A program made the translations under genes and the position numbers. From Echinostoma caproni (lineage: Eukaryota; Platyhelminthes; Trematoda; Plagiorchiida; Echinostomatidae), in the NCBI GenBank assembly GCA_900618425.1, contig UZAN01044864.1:1-21488 (forward strand): a stretch of DNA of 21,488 nucleotides. Reading direction: 5' to 3'. The notes below the pieces were generated by a model that was not told the DNA's origin, did not search any database, and saw only the letters and a list, made by a program, of their open reading frames with translations. This document shows, piece after piece, positions 9,092 through 19,865 of this stretch (within the stretch, counting starts at the first letter, position 1; each line of letters begins with the position of its first letter).

Positions 9092-12000
9092 TGACTGAGC
9101 ACCGCAGTTGAATTCATTTTCCTTCAGCAGTCGAACAATGACTCAAAATCACGAAGGTAATAAAACCCAATCAAAATAAAGATTGAAATCCAATTCAAAC
9201 TGTTCCGTGAGTGAGTGATTGTATAGCTTGAACACAATCCGGGCTCATGATACAGAAGATAAACGTCGAGCTGGTAATCAGGTTCTGGACAAGACGAGAC
9301 GAGACAAGGCTGAGCAAGTGATCTGGATTCATGGAGTGACAAGAAACCACTGGCAGATAAATTAGCGGTAGGTGGAGGTTTAAAACAGATTCCTCTGGTA
9401 GCAGAAACAACACTTTGTTCGTTACGCCACTCGTTTTCTCCTTTTGACAGTGCATGCACGGTTGGTACGATACGGTTCTGTTAATAATCCGTGACCTACT
9501 GTTAACTTTCGTACACGTCATCTAATCGAAGTACGCGCTTCACACTTTTCAAGGTCCAAAAACCCATTCAGGTGCATACAACTGTTTTGCGCCTATCAAT
9601 GCAGACTTATTCTCCAGAGTAAAAATTTATCAATCGACTGTTTTCATTTGCTCCGTGACTTGATTTATACAGTTGTATGACAGTACATTTCATTTGTCAA
9701 GTGAGCTAAATTTTGCCGCGTTTTTCAGTGGCATTCATTGCAATCCAATAATGGCTGTATTTCCACTTGTACACCGAGAGGCACACAATCGATCCGCATC
9801 GTGATATTTTACTCATTTCCTTTTAGTTGAATTTTACGTTGTGAGGCAAGAAATAACTGTGTTTCCTGAAAAGCAGCCTCAATTTTGGTAGACTGAGCAT
9901 ACCCATGGCGCCATGGAATGTTTGCTGTTGCATTCCTTAACCTAATGGGAGTTCAACCTGACAGATAAACTGCAGTCCCGTAACTTTGACAACCAAAGTA
10001 TTTTACTATTCTACATAGCATTGTATTGAGCTCAGTGAGAGTGAGGTGCCTATCCGCAGTCCTAAAATATTAAACAGGTTTTTATTTGATTCAAAAGTCA
10101 CCACTTTGTCTGAAAGTTACATTTAACTAAATCAGTCAAGATGGTTTTTTCCATTTTCTCTTTTACAAGATTTTTGCCTATCTCCCACAAGAAGTGATTC
10201 ATTTTTAGACAAGATAAGTACTAATCACCCGGAAGACTGGCCTCAAAACTCACATCACCAAGTTCCACTAGGGATCACCCCTTGATTCTCATAAGACCTA
10301 CAAAATACAACACTCCCGTTCACACTATGCGTAAAAATATCAATCAAGTCACCACTCTCCTTTGCTATCTCTCTCTCTCCCGAAAACACTCTTCTTCTTA
10401 AGCGTTCCATAAGAGTCGTTCAATAGTGATTTTCCTCCTGTCCCTTTTTCATAATGCAGTCAGCCTATTCGCTAAAACACTCAGGTACATCTTTAACCTA
10501 TGATATNTCATGTCTGTCACCGTAGAATAGCATCTTCACTGTAAAATTATTCAGAAGGCAGAAAAAACGATCACACAAGCCTAATGACTCCGCGGCTATC
10601 AAATATTAGTCCAACCTGGTCTAAGTTGAAGTCAACCGTTTATCTCTGTTGTACGCTTCCCAGCTTCTGCAACGTAAGTAGAGGCCATTTCGAAAGAATA
10701 GACTTTTGAGCTTTTACTTACTCTGAATACCACATACAGTGTTGATCCGCATGATCCTCTATCTTCCCTTTTCAGAGCTTATTCTCAAGTGTAATATTAG
10801 CAGAATTCTTAAACACTTCCTTAAACACTTGCCCAATATCAAACTGTTCGAGACGGGGAAAAAATGTTCTGTTCTGAAATCTAATTCAACCGTTCTGACT
10901 GAATACTTCTATTGGTTTTAAACCAGCATAGCGTGTTGTCCTCACATGAGTCCAGTTCGCTCTTGATGTCCTCTATGACCCTCTTCAGTTTATTTACAAA
11001 CCAAACAGTTACACGTGAGATGCAGGTTCTTACTTGCACGTAACATCACCACGTTTTTGAATGACTGCGAAATCTGTACGTTGTGTCACCGGACTATCCG
11101 TTAGCGTTTGATTTTACCCCTCACTTCCTCTGACTTGGTAAACTGGAGACCTTCGATTGTCCCAGGTAGTTATTAGCCTAGCTTACTGATTTACTTTTCT
11201 GACAGAACTCAGTACTCCAGACTAGATCCAAAGAAGCTCAAACCATCGGTGAACAAATCTGGGGTATTCCACGTTGCAAACCGTTCCCATAAGTATTTTC
11301 TACGTGTATTAGTGCCTGACTGCTAGCGCCCTACTTCTCTCTCCGAATACTCTGACAATGTGATTTTATGTCAGGTGATACCCGACAATTTTGAACTTGT
11401 ACAAATTGCTGATAACTTTGATAACGTCCAACGATTTGTCGCTAATTTTGGTCTCTCTCTGTTAATTCCTCTAAGTGTTCTGAAAGTATCTTTACGTTAT
11501 CACGTTCTTCTTGCCCCGTCTGAACTGATACCAACCGGCTCTGAATTAGTGTCCCCAATTAAACTATATTAATTAACTGAGGTATTTCATCAATGATAAT
11601 CTTTCCAGGACCTCTAACATTCAATACAAAGTCAGCAAAATTCCACCACTTTCTTTCCATAACCACAAACCTCGTCAGGTTTGAATTCAACAGTCAATTT
11701 CCCCGAGTTCGGGTACTATTGTGTTTTTCCGTTTTGCTTTATTCCTTTGTTGTTTTTTCAAATCTCCTAAAGAAAAGCTTAAAACCACTTCAACGTGAAT
11801 TGATCATTATTAGTTTTGTCTCTTCAATCTCTCTGGATAAGTGGATACCGTATGTGGGTGAATATCATTTGAATGGATGTGAAATGTTTGCACACACTAG
11901 ATACTTGAAGATCCCACACATCCATCACACATTTTGTAATTCCCATCTGTTAATTAGATCCATTCTTCCCAATTGCTTATCCTCAAAAGGCCTAGTTCCA

Positions 12001-12284
12001 TCTGGGTTATGTTTGCTGACTTTTATTCACACTATTGAGTATAAAGCATTAAAGTGGCAGTGAGTCGGAGGCCATCCCTTTATTGATGAAAACGCACGGT
12101 GGAAAACCAGATTGATTTTAATATTTCATTATCACACCACTAAAACACGGTAGTCACCAAGCGGTCATTAAATGATTGTCCCGGAGGACGTATATGCTAT
12201 AATCCTTTCAGAACATGGAAATAAAAATGTAAGTATATTTAGAGCATCAAGCTTGGATTAACCCATTCGATTGTTCAGAGGCAC
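9092..12284. other. No recognisable gene; longest open frame is not convincing
   Basis: Two overlapping minus frames at 9124-9521 (108 and 111 codons) and plus frames at 11360-11572 (70 codons) and 11593-12063 (156 codons, the longest in the window) are present. The 156-codon frame is rich in Leu, Ile, Phe, Ser and His, has no domain I recognise, and contains a hydrophobic stretch (VLLCFSVLLYSFVVF) of the kind AT-rich DNA gives by chance. An ambiguous base is at 10507. A 14-bp palindrome lies at 9903-9916 and a 12-bp tandem duplication (cttaaacactt plus c or g) at 10808-10831. Confidence 0.4.
9903..9916. repeat. 14-bp perfect palindrome
   Basis: ccatggcgccatgg is identical to its reverse complement. 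There is no surrounding element to give it a role, and it could bind a dimeric factor or be coincidental. Confidence 0.6.
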
Positions 12285-12435
12285 CAAGCACTCCTGATGT
12301 TCTTGGGTGTGGGTTTCAATCCTTGTCAGATCGTTAATGCCCCACGAGACAATGCATTCAAATGCGATTAAACATTTCGATCAAATATTAAGTGTATTAT
12401 AATAAATAAATAAAAATAATAAATAATAAATATTA
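12285..12435 (+). mobile_element. Probable tRNA-derived SINE remnant with A/T-rich tail
   Basis: A tRNA-like segment (caccaagcactcctgatg, then gttcttgggtgtgg) leads into ggtttcaatcc at 12312-12322. This matches the RNA polymerase III B-box GGTTCGANTCC with two differences. It is followed by about 75 bases of unique body (tgtcagatcgttaatgcccc and onward) and then an A/T-rich tail of aataaataaataaaa type at about 12399-12433. This order, tRNA-like head, short body and simple A-rich tail, is that of tRNA-derived SINEs, and the head resembles fluke SINEs in my memory. The A-box is weak, so the copy is old or 5'-truncated. It is not a functional tRNA gene because no cloverleaf closes. Confidence 0.45.
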
Positions 12436-14630
12436 AGTATATCTTATTGCAAATTATATCAACTGAAACGTGCTAGACACGAGAGCCACATTTCAATTTT
12501 TAAAAAACAACTCCCAGTCCCTTTAGTCATGCACTGACGTCAATCGCACTCTTAGAAAATCTNGAAAATCTGTAGCAACAGTCGTGTTGTGTGACACCCA
12601 CTGATTAGTTATTATTATGTCTGATCAAAATAAAACGGGACGGATTCGTTTGGGTCATACTATGTGCAGTGTGTGTGCTGTTCAAGCGCTACAAGAATTT
12701 ATTGTTTTCCTATGGTATATAAATTGTGTTTAAAAACTAGTCAATGATCTTAGCTGGCAAATATCGAACTGTATTTATCCAACGGTAAGCGCATAGTTTT
12801 GCAAAGGATGAAAAAGTTAAACTTTATTAGAAGTTATCATTTCGACTAGAATTATTACTATTTCTAACATTATTATCAGTATAATATATACTTTCGCATG
12901 CTTATCAGTTGTTCAAATTCGTTTAGCACGAGCATTTATGAATAAACTAAACGAGAGCTGACTCAGATGAACGCATGAGGAGGGGGCAGGGAACAGTTGT
13001 ATTGCATGTTGTTGGAGAAGATTTTACAAAAACTTTACCAAGTTGAGCGAGTCACAATACGGTGATCGTTATAGATATAGGTATATGGCGAGAGAACCTT
13101 ATAATGTGAGAGACAGGCAAATGGTTTGTGATTTTGAAAAGCAAAACCTTGGAGGAAATCTTAATATTAACGAAATCAGCGGACCTAATAAGAAAACGGT
13201 AGGAAGCTGACAATATGTCAACGTTATTTGCGTGCTTGGCTTCAATTCTTGTGGATAAGGAAACAATGTTTATCAAGGTCGCTTTAGCTAAAACCTAGGC
13301 ATGTAAATAATTAAAAGAACCAAACACCATACGAAGACTAAAATTTAGATAGTTCGTTAAAGTAACGAATTTTTAATCTCATCAAATCCAAGGAAGGAGA
13401 TGTAAATGTTTGATAGAATAACTGATCAATAGTTCGATCGGAGAACACAAAATGACGAAATCGCACAATGTTTTACTCTGAATTCATTTCATTGAATCTC
13501 AAATGGTGCTTGCGGGAGAAAGAAAGAATTTATATATCAGGATACACTGAATCATATTAGAGCCGGGGGGGGCGAGAAAAAGTCTGACACATGACCCAGA
13601 TTAATCCCTCTAATTATGATGACGATCAACTGAAAGGAAAAGTATCTTAAGCCAATGCAAAGATGCTACTAAATGGTTTCAGAAATGGTACACCATATAA
13701 CGTCACAATTTTGTCTTTGTTCAAATTTCTGTCGGGAACTCCATGTGTCAAGTCTGTTGTATGATGGGTTAATGTAAAAAGGCAGATTAGCAACCAGAAG
13801 GAGTAGAACTAAGCATCTTTCTCCTATGTGATAATTACACCTTCATGTTTTTGAGGTGAGACCAAACAATTTACGTGAGAACTAGGAAAACCATCAACCT
13901 TGCGAATCTTGCGATCCATGCCCGTGTGAAGTTATGTTTCCTGAAGGAAGATAACCCCGAGTTGGATCACAAGATTGACTGAGATCTCTAACGTCAACAC
14001 GATTTGCAATTACTAAAGGACATGGAAAAAGCGGACAGTGACGGACATTTCCACCTGAGAAACATGCTTCTTAGGTAGACCCGCTCTACCACCTCTGTGA
14101 TGCTTCCTACGTCACGTATGTGAGAATTTTAAAACGTTTTTGACGTGCCCGAACCCCGTTAACCCCAAGCAGCAAATTCCGAAGTTAAACTGTATGAATA
14201 GCATTATATCTCGAGGATATTTCGCGACAGGCATCATTAAATCGAACTTTGATTGTATTATTGGTAACAGCGGGGGACACACTGTCTCATCAAATGTTAA
14301 AAAAAGTAGTTTAAGCAAATGACGATAATTGGTTTGAAGAGGATGATCATGGTGCAACCGACATCAATGACCTCGAATTCACCAGTACCCCACGAATTAA
14401 CGGATCGCGAAAGATTTGTTTAATGTGTGCGCAATCGGTGATACCTCAGCCTGCGTAATAGTTTCATTATGTGGGGCTCTCAAGCTCTAGACTTCAGTAA
14501 GATTTTACTGACCCCAGTCACTTTGTTTCGATTCACAAACTATTGTGTGTTGGGTGACAAAGGTCACCGTTTTGTGCTTGTTTAAATTCACTGATATTGG
14601 GGCCTTTAGCAAGAACTAAATTGTGAGCTG
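12436..14630. other. No recognisable gene
   Basis: AT-rich non-coding sequence. An ambiguous base at 12563 lies between two copies of gaaaatct. Frames at 13052-13276 (minus) and 14112-14357 (opposed by a plus frame at 14140-14322) are short and overlap on both strands, so I do not treat them as genes. A G run occurs at 13565-13572. Confidence 0.45.
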
Positions 14631-14700
14631 CTAAGGTATGGGTCAGCGGTAAGGGTTTCCGTCCCAAACCTGAAGGTCTAAGATTCTGGACTCAATAAGA
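14631..14700 (+). mobile_element. tRNA-like segment, probable SINE head
   Basis: The segment tgggtcagcggtaagg (14639-14654) resembles the tRNA D-arm and A-box. The next bases, ttccgtcccaaacctgaagg, look like an anticodon arm, and ggtctaagattctgg (14675-14689) sits at T-arm spacing. The layout over about 65 bases is that of a tRNA, but the T-loop is not canonical and the acceptor ends do not pair, so it is more likely the head of a tRNA-derived SINE than a working tRNA gene. No clear A-rich tail follows, so it may be only the head. A structure search would be decisive. Confidence 0.4.
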
Positions 14701-16112
14701 GCACGAAAAATGATTATTGTACCCGATTTACAACAAACGCTGAATGGATGTCCGTTGTTATTTGAAGGCTAGTAAATTTAACCTCAAAACATCAACTTGG
14801 GAAATATTTAAATATTCTCAAGCGAGCTTTTCTTTTATCAAAATATTGTACATCATGCCGTGGGTATCAACTTTTTGAAGGAAATCATTCATAATTCTCA
14901 TTGAAACCTTATATTACCACTTGAAATGGGATTTTCTTTCGATGGTAGAAATTGTTTTGTCATCTGTTGGAAACCCTCACACGCTTCTCCCTAACCTTCT
15001 TAGCATGTGGCATGCGTTTGATTACCTTCTCCCCAAAAATTGCTTGTAAAACCATACATTCAATCAAAGGAAGAGAACATTTCGTTGAATTCAATCGGTG
15101 ATTAACTAAAATAATCCACAAAACGAGTATTCATTAAACCAAATTTTGTATTCCGCAAGGAGTTATGCATTATTTAACTGCTGTTCACTTAGATTCACCA
15201 AAACAAATGTGCCATTTACGGTGCAACCTCAACGGGTTGATACAATGCAGATTTTTTTCGATTTTGCTGCGAAACTAATAAACCAATGCAGAACGAAAAA
15301 TCCAGGTACATTTCATTTTTCGAGTCTTCTTCGCTTCTATTCACAGTCGAGGGCAAATGCTCTCAACACGATGCATCAAACTTTTGGCATGGATTCTCAA
15401 CGGAATACTACTTGTGAGTCACCTGCCTACTAACATAGTTGTCTCTTGATCGTTTTCACTGACCCACAAAATGTCTGATTGGGTTGTCCCCCAAAAAGAG
15501 AGCAAACTTTGGATGTGATACTGTAGCTGGAGAACGTTCTCAGTCATTCAGTTCCATAGGAAATGCTTACTTCAAATCTAAGCAATTTGGTTTTCTAAAT
15601 CTTTCTCTGTCACCGAAAAAACCGGAGTTCGTTTGACACATGAAATGATGGATAAACCCAATAAAGTATTTTTTATCTTGGAAATTGGTTGCATCGTATC
15701 TTAAACCTTGGAGTACAAGTGTTTGTGGTATGTCAACACCTTATTGTTCAGACGTGTATCTCAATCTATGGCGGGATTTACTTTAATTGTGTTTGTCGTA
15801 CGTTGGCTTAGATTTTGAAGGATTTGACTATTTTGAGGAAAACGGCTGAATCTCCCTCGCACTGCATCATTTGACTGTAATACAATGCACTAATTGCCTT
15901 TGGAATGGCATGCAGGACATTTTAAGCTTGTTTTCATCCACTCAATTTCAAGCTATTCTCAGTGTGCAGCTGAGGTTAAATATTCATCAGTATCTGACAC
16001 ACTCTCAGGCTAGGCTCATTCTAACACTTTCGCTCAAGTTGTTGATCAATTAAATTATCACGTGTTGGTTCTAATATTTTGGTTGAACTCATTACAATGA
16101 TTTTGAAGACTG
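14701..16112. other. No recognisable gene
   Basis: AT-rich DNA. A plus frame of 95 codons at 15146-15433 contains a short segment (RFTKTNVPFTVQPQRVDTMQ) with a plausible acceptor-like ctgttcacttag in front (ending at about 15191) and a donor-like ag/gtacat near 15304. I recognise no domain, so I do not call an exon. A second frame at 15871-16053 is low in information. Confidence 0.35.
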
Positions 16113-16158
16113 TGGATGAATTATTAACTCATCATATATATATATATATATTCATCCA
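16113..16158. repeat. AT dinucleotide run inside an inverted repeat
   Basis: A nine-copy AT run (16134-16151) is flanked by tggatgaa (16113-16120) and its reverse complement ttcatcca (16151-16158). Together they could extrude as a cruciform. AT runs of this type are hypervariable and no element is recognisable. Confidence 0.7.
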
Positions 16159-17720
16159 TCATTCTTCATTCAGACGCATGAAGAAGGTATTTTTTCCGGA
16201 AAGAAGCATGGTGAAGCAAAATAAAACCAATAAAACCGTCATTGCGGAATAAATAGTAGAATTTTAAAGCAAACACCTCCGAACTGATGACTAGTCTATC
16301 GATTCCCGTGATTGACATTTTCAACCTGGAACCTGCCTCGAAGCGTCTTCAAGATGTGATGATAAATTGACCAGAGGGAATTCGTCGTGTATAGAGCAAA
16401 TGAAGAGTGAACTGAAAAGCTAGGATGCACTGTACAACTGTTTCTACCTGGTCGGGTCTCATCAGCAGCGCGAATCCATTGAGAAGTTAGGAAACACTGT
16501 ACTGAATCAAATCCTCCATTTCTATCAATTTTACAATAAGCAAATGCGGATTTGTTCTCCAACTCAGGACTAGTCCCTTGCCACTACAGGAATTAATTTC
16601 TTTTGCTCCGAACGCGGTGGGTCACAAACTGTGTTCAGGCGTCATGCCTTTGTGAATATACGCACGAATTCAATCGCAAGCATCACTGGACGCATTAAAG
16701 TGAACCTTAAAGAATAATTTGGATTTATGCAGAAGATGGATAAAACTCCATTTCAGTTTACTCCGCAATTTTCTTTACACCATAGATTTCATTTGCGTTT
16801 CTCAATCCAAAAATATCCCAACTCCTGTATCGCAACTATGAATAACAAAGTTCTGTTTATTCAAATTATTCAACCAATAATTCGCTATCTTATCACTTGA
16901 ACCTTTTTCTTCAAATTTTCTGGGTTATATGGGTTTTTTGTTCCATCCATTAGGTAGATTGCTGCAAAGATTGAATACATATGGGTTACACAATGATGCT
17001 GTGGAGAAATATGGGACTAAGTTGCATGATTGCAAGTTAAATATCGATAATATATAGAACAAATTAAATATCGATGTAATCAACCGTAATCAACCGCACA
17101 CATTATCACAAATGAATCTTCAAATGAACATCGTATGTATTTGATCGGTTATGACTAGATCTTGTTTTGTATGAACGACTACAAAATGGCAGAGGCGGGA
17201 TCGAGAAAGATTGCATGTGGCAGTTATTTTTTGAGATCGGCTTGTCTGACAAGGGTCGGAGATCGTCCTCGTTTGTATGTATGTAAAATTTCACATTGTT
17301 GTAAACATTTTGCACTCGTCTATGATCATTTTCCTGGGAATTAACAGACACGAGTTTCTGGGTGTTACTTCTGTGAAACTCATTTGTCATTTGTTTCTAT
17401 ATGGGGAGGGCTCCTTCCCCATAACCGAGTAAATCCCGTAATTTGTCAATAGCACATGGCTGTTATTGTCCTTCCTTTGAATGACATTATCTAAGTCAGA
17501 TGTCACGTACATTGTGCGTGACTATATTTCGTTTGTGTTCGTGTACTACACCTACCACTATGATAAATGTGATTTCCCAGAACGAGTTTGCAATGTTTAC
17601 GTATTTTATTACCCGGAATTCAGCAGCTTTCTTCAGCAACAGATTTCCAGCTCACTTTGAACTGTATGTGTAATTGTTTCAAAATTTTGATCGCATCTTC
17701 TAAGTCAATGTGTTCCAATG
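16159..17720. other. No recognisable gene
   Basis: Non-coding by appearance. Minus frames at 16296-16562 (88 codons) and 17106-17390 (94 codons) have no recognisable domain, and the second is opposed by a 60-codon plus frame. Small local duplications are seen: ttaaatatcgat repeated near 17037 and 17064, and gtaatcaacc in tandem at 17076-17095. Confidence 0.4.
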
Positions 17721-17837
17721 TGTATGTATGTATGTATGTATGTATGTATGTATGTATGTATGTATGTATGTATGTATGTATGTATGTATGTATGTATGTA
17801 TGTATGTATGTATGTATGTATGTATGTATGTATGTAT
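17721..17837. repeat. GTAT tetranucleotide microsatellite, about 29 copies
   Basis: An uninterrupted array of the 4-base unit (tgta on plus, taca on minus) about 117 bases long, followed by degenerate units (aaatgt, ttaaatgtatat) to about 17855. Because 4 is not a multiple of 3, every reading frame cycles through the same codons without a stop. This produces artificial open frames on both strands (VCMY and YIHT repeats), which are not genes. Absence of interruptions implies a young or frequently renewed array, and its true length may differ from the assembly. Confidence 0.97.
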
Positions 17838-18420
17838 AAATGTTTAAATGTATATACAAGTTGTCAATTGAAGTTGTACACAGCCTAGGAATGAATTTCA
17901 AGCAGTTCACAGAATAACCAACGGGAGCAAACTGCCAAGAAATTATTGCTCACGAGCGATAATAAATTACACTTGCAAAATACCCACTAATGTTAAAATT
18001 TTACCTGAAGACTGAGAACAGCCAGTGAGTGTTATCATAGGCATAGGCTTGAGTTAAGCACACTTTCGATTAGTCAACACAAATTTTATAAGTTTGTCAA
18101 GCAAACAATGGTTTTTCATTACAAAATATTCTGTCAATGAACTTAGCACAAAACCTCAAAACGCATAAGGACACTCAAAGGGATTCTCAAAGCCGGTTTG
18201 GTAACGCTACTACACCAAAAGAGAGAAAAAATACCACAAAAATCAACCTGATTGAGTGAAGCTAAACAGATAAAAACGGCCTCTTGGTGAACAGCAATCT
18301 AATTAAGTCTGAACGAGTAGATTTGCGATATGCGAACTCCTGAATAAAGTAGTTCGGTATGCGGAAACCAGAAAACAGTATTAGACAGAACATTTCTTAA
18401 ATAACTGGACCGTATCGGCC
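17838..18420. other. No recognisable gene
   Basis: AT-rich sequence with no open frame of note, no RNA gene and no repeat recognised. Confidence 0.45.
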
Positions 18421-18674
18421 TCAGTTACATTTTGACTCATACCTGTTTGATGAAGAAAAGCAGCGGACAAATGATGACGGTGGGGTTCAGCTGTGGTTAT
18501 TCAAAGCGGACATTTTATCGGATAGAAAATCTTTTGGTACACTACGAACATGACGAAGCGATAAGTGGAAACAAATGGTTTACATCTGAAACGGAAATGG
18601 AGATGAATGCGAAAATCCGAACAATGCCAGAATCGCAACGCACACGAGGTTTTTGGTTCTTCCATTGGAAAAGG
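18421..18674 (+). other. Unrecognised protein-like segment, candidate exon or relic
   Basis: Two overlapping plus frames look more protein-like than their surroundings. The first follows a cctcag at 18416-18421 and runs to a TGA at about 18552-18554, containing HFDSYLFDEEKQRTNDDGG and QLWLFKADILSD. The second (18432-18677) contains NLLVHYEHDEAISGNKW and FTSETEMEMNAKIR and ends at a donor-like aaaag/gtaaag near 18674. A single frameshift would join them, so this could be an exon with an assembly or mutational indel, or an old element. I recognise no domain and found no confirming partner exons. Confidence 0.2.
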
Positions 18675-18847
18675 TAAAGTGAATCTTTCGCCAAACGTGC
18701 ACAGCATTTTGCTACTTTATGTCCCTGTCCCGTGTGTTGTGAAATTAACCACTTATGCAATGCTATTTGGAAGGCTTTTGGGCAAATTTATATCGATGAG
18801 TAATTCTGTTCTACTTGGTCCTACGTCACAATAGGTTGCTTGTGTGA

Positions 18848-19300
18848 ATGAACAGCTTGGAATTTTTGGAGGATATAGTACACGCTTATGTACCCGACAC
18901 CACTCAAATTTGTACTATCAGGATTCACCTCTTGCTCCTGTACAGCAAGAAGCTACTCGCTAGACCTTCATCTAGTCTTGTTCCAGATTGTCGTGTATGC
19001 TGCGATTCTCACAGCCAACTTTATAGTTTTTGGTATATGGACAGAGAGAGGGAGATCACGCAAGAAGCGATACTCTCCCACTTCTCTGGCCATCCAATGC
19101 CGTTTGATCCGCGAAGCAATGTCCACATGCTGGGGAAACTGTCTTTAGTGGCGTTGTTGTGGCAGTAGTTATGCGTAAGTTTAACACGGTAAATGACAAT
19201 GATTCTGGGTCAGAAAATTTACCGTTTTTCCGTTTCCTCAAAAACCCAGAACCGTTTTACCCCAAAAGAGATCAGCCGACATTCCAAAAACCATAAAACC
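18848..19300 (+). other. Cluster of overlapping unrecognised frames
   Basis: Three plus frames overlap. One at 18848-19168 (106 codons) ends SHFSGHPMPFDPRSNVHMLG and beyond. One at 18888-19148 has a membrane-like stretch (IVVYAAILTANFIVFGIW) followed by a basic segment (ERGRSRKKR). One at about 19100-19290 contains VFSGVVVAVVMRKFNTVNDND and a Pro/Phe-rich tail. At most one can be real, and the membrane-segment frame is the most protein-like. A donor-like acg/gtaaat lies near 19190. I cannot name a family. Confidence 0.15.
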
Positions 19301-19599
19301 CCTATAATCTTGCAGTTTTTGTGATTCAATGGACTTTTGGGTCCATAAAGTTTTCCCATAGGCTAAAAAATGCCACTATTTATTCGAAAACACTATGCGA
19401 CGGTGGTATTGGGCAATCCATTCGCTTGCAAGTTACATGAGCACACGCAACCTATCATAATTCATCGGCCGCTTCTATCAGTTGTACACGAGACGACTAT
19501 TCGTTGCAATCCGATGCATCAGAAAGTAAAAAAACATTGAAACGCAAAACAGCAGTTGACCTTGAGAACTATTTATTTTGGTTTGAAGTGCATATAGGT

Positions 19600-19865
19600 G
19601 GAAATCGATTTTCCAATGTGAAGTTATGGAAACCTTTAAAAGTACAGCATGGGAACCAAAAGACGAGTATGAACGCGTGTATCTATCGGCAGACAAAATA
19701 TCAGCTGTCATGCAGAGAATCACGCTGATCGATCAAATGAGACACATTTTCCAAATTATTTTCAGAAACCGAATCCGACCTTATGCAGTAAATACTCAAC
19801 CATGTTATACCATGAACAAATTACGGAGGCATATTCTTGAGACGACCCCTGAGGCAACGAGTTGA
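19600..19865 (+). other. Unrecognised open frame, candidate exon
   Basis: A plus frame of 79 codons (19626-19865), open further back to an acceptor-like catatag before 19600, contains WEPKDEYERVYLSADKI and RITLIDQMRHIFQIIFRNRI. The charged, non-repetitive composition is more protein-like than neighbouring frames, but no domain is recognised. A different frame across the same bases (19504-19728) is also open, which weakens the case. A donor-like gca/gtaaat occurs near 19787. Confidence 0.18.

Noticed and set aside
9124..9521. Two overlapping minus-strand frames of 108 and 111 codons
   Set aside because: They overlap in different frames, share no domain, and have no motif I recognise.
11593..12063. 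The longest open frame in the window (156 codons, plus strand)
   Set aside because: It has no recognisable domain, its composition is what AT-rich DNA gives by chance, and there is no supporting start context, neighbour or splice pattern. I cannot exclude an unknown gene but do not call one.
14631..14700. A functional tRNA gene
   Set aside because: Acceptor ends do not pair and the T-loop is not canonical, so it is better seen as a SINE head or tRNA pseudogene.
16296..16562. 88-codon minus-strand frame
   Set aside because: No domain, no splice context and no neighbour support; treated as chance.
17721..17837. Tandem array considered as a CRISPR-like repeat
   Set aside because: The unit is 4 bases with no spacers and the window looks eukaryotic, so it is a microsatellite.
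17588..17910. Long open frames on both strands over the microsatellite
   Set aside because: They exist because a 4-base repeat without stops reads through in all frames; the encoded VCMY and YIHT repeats are not proteins.
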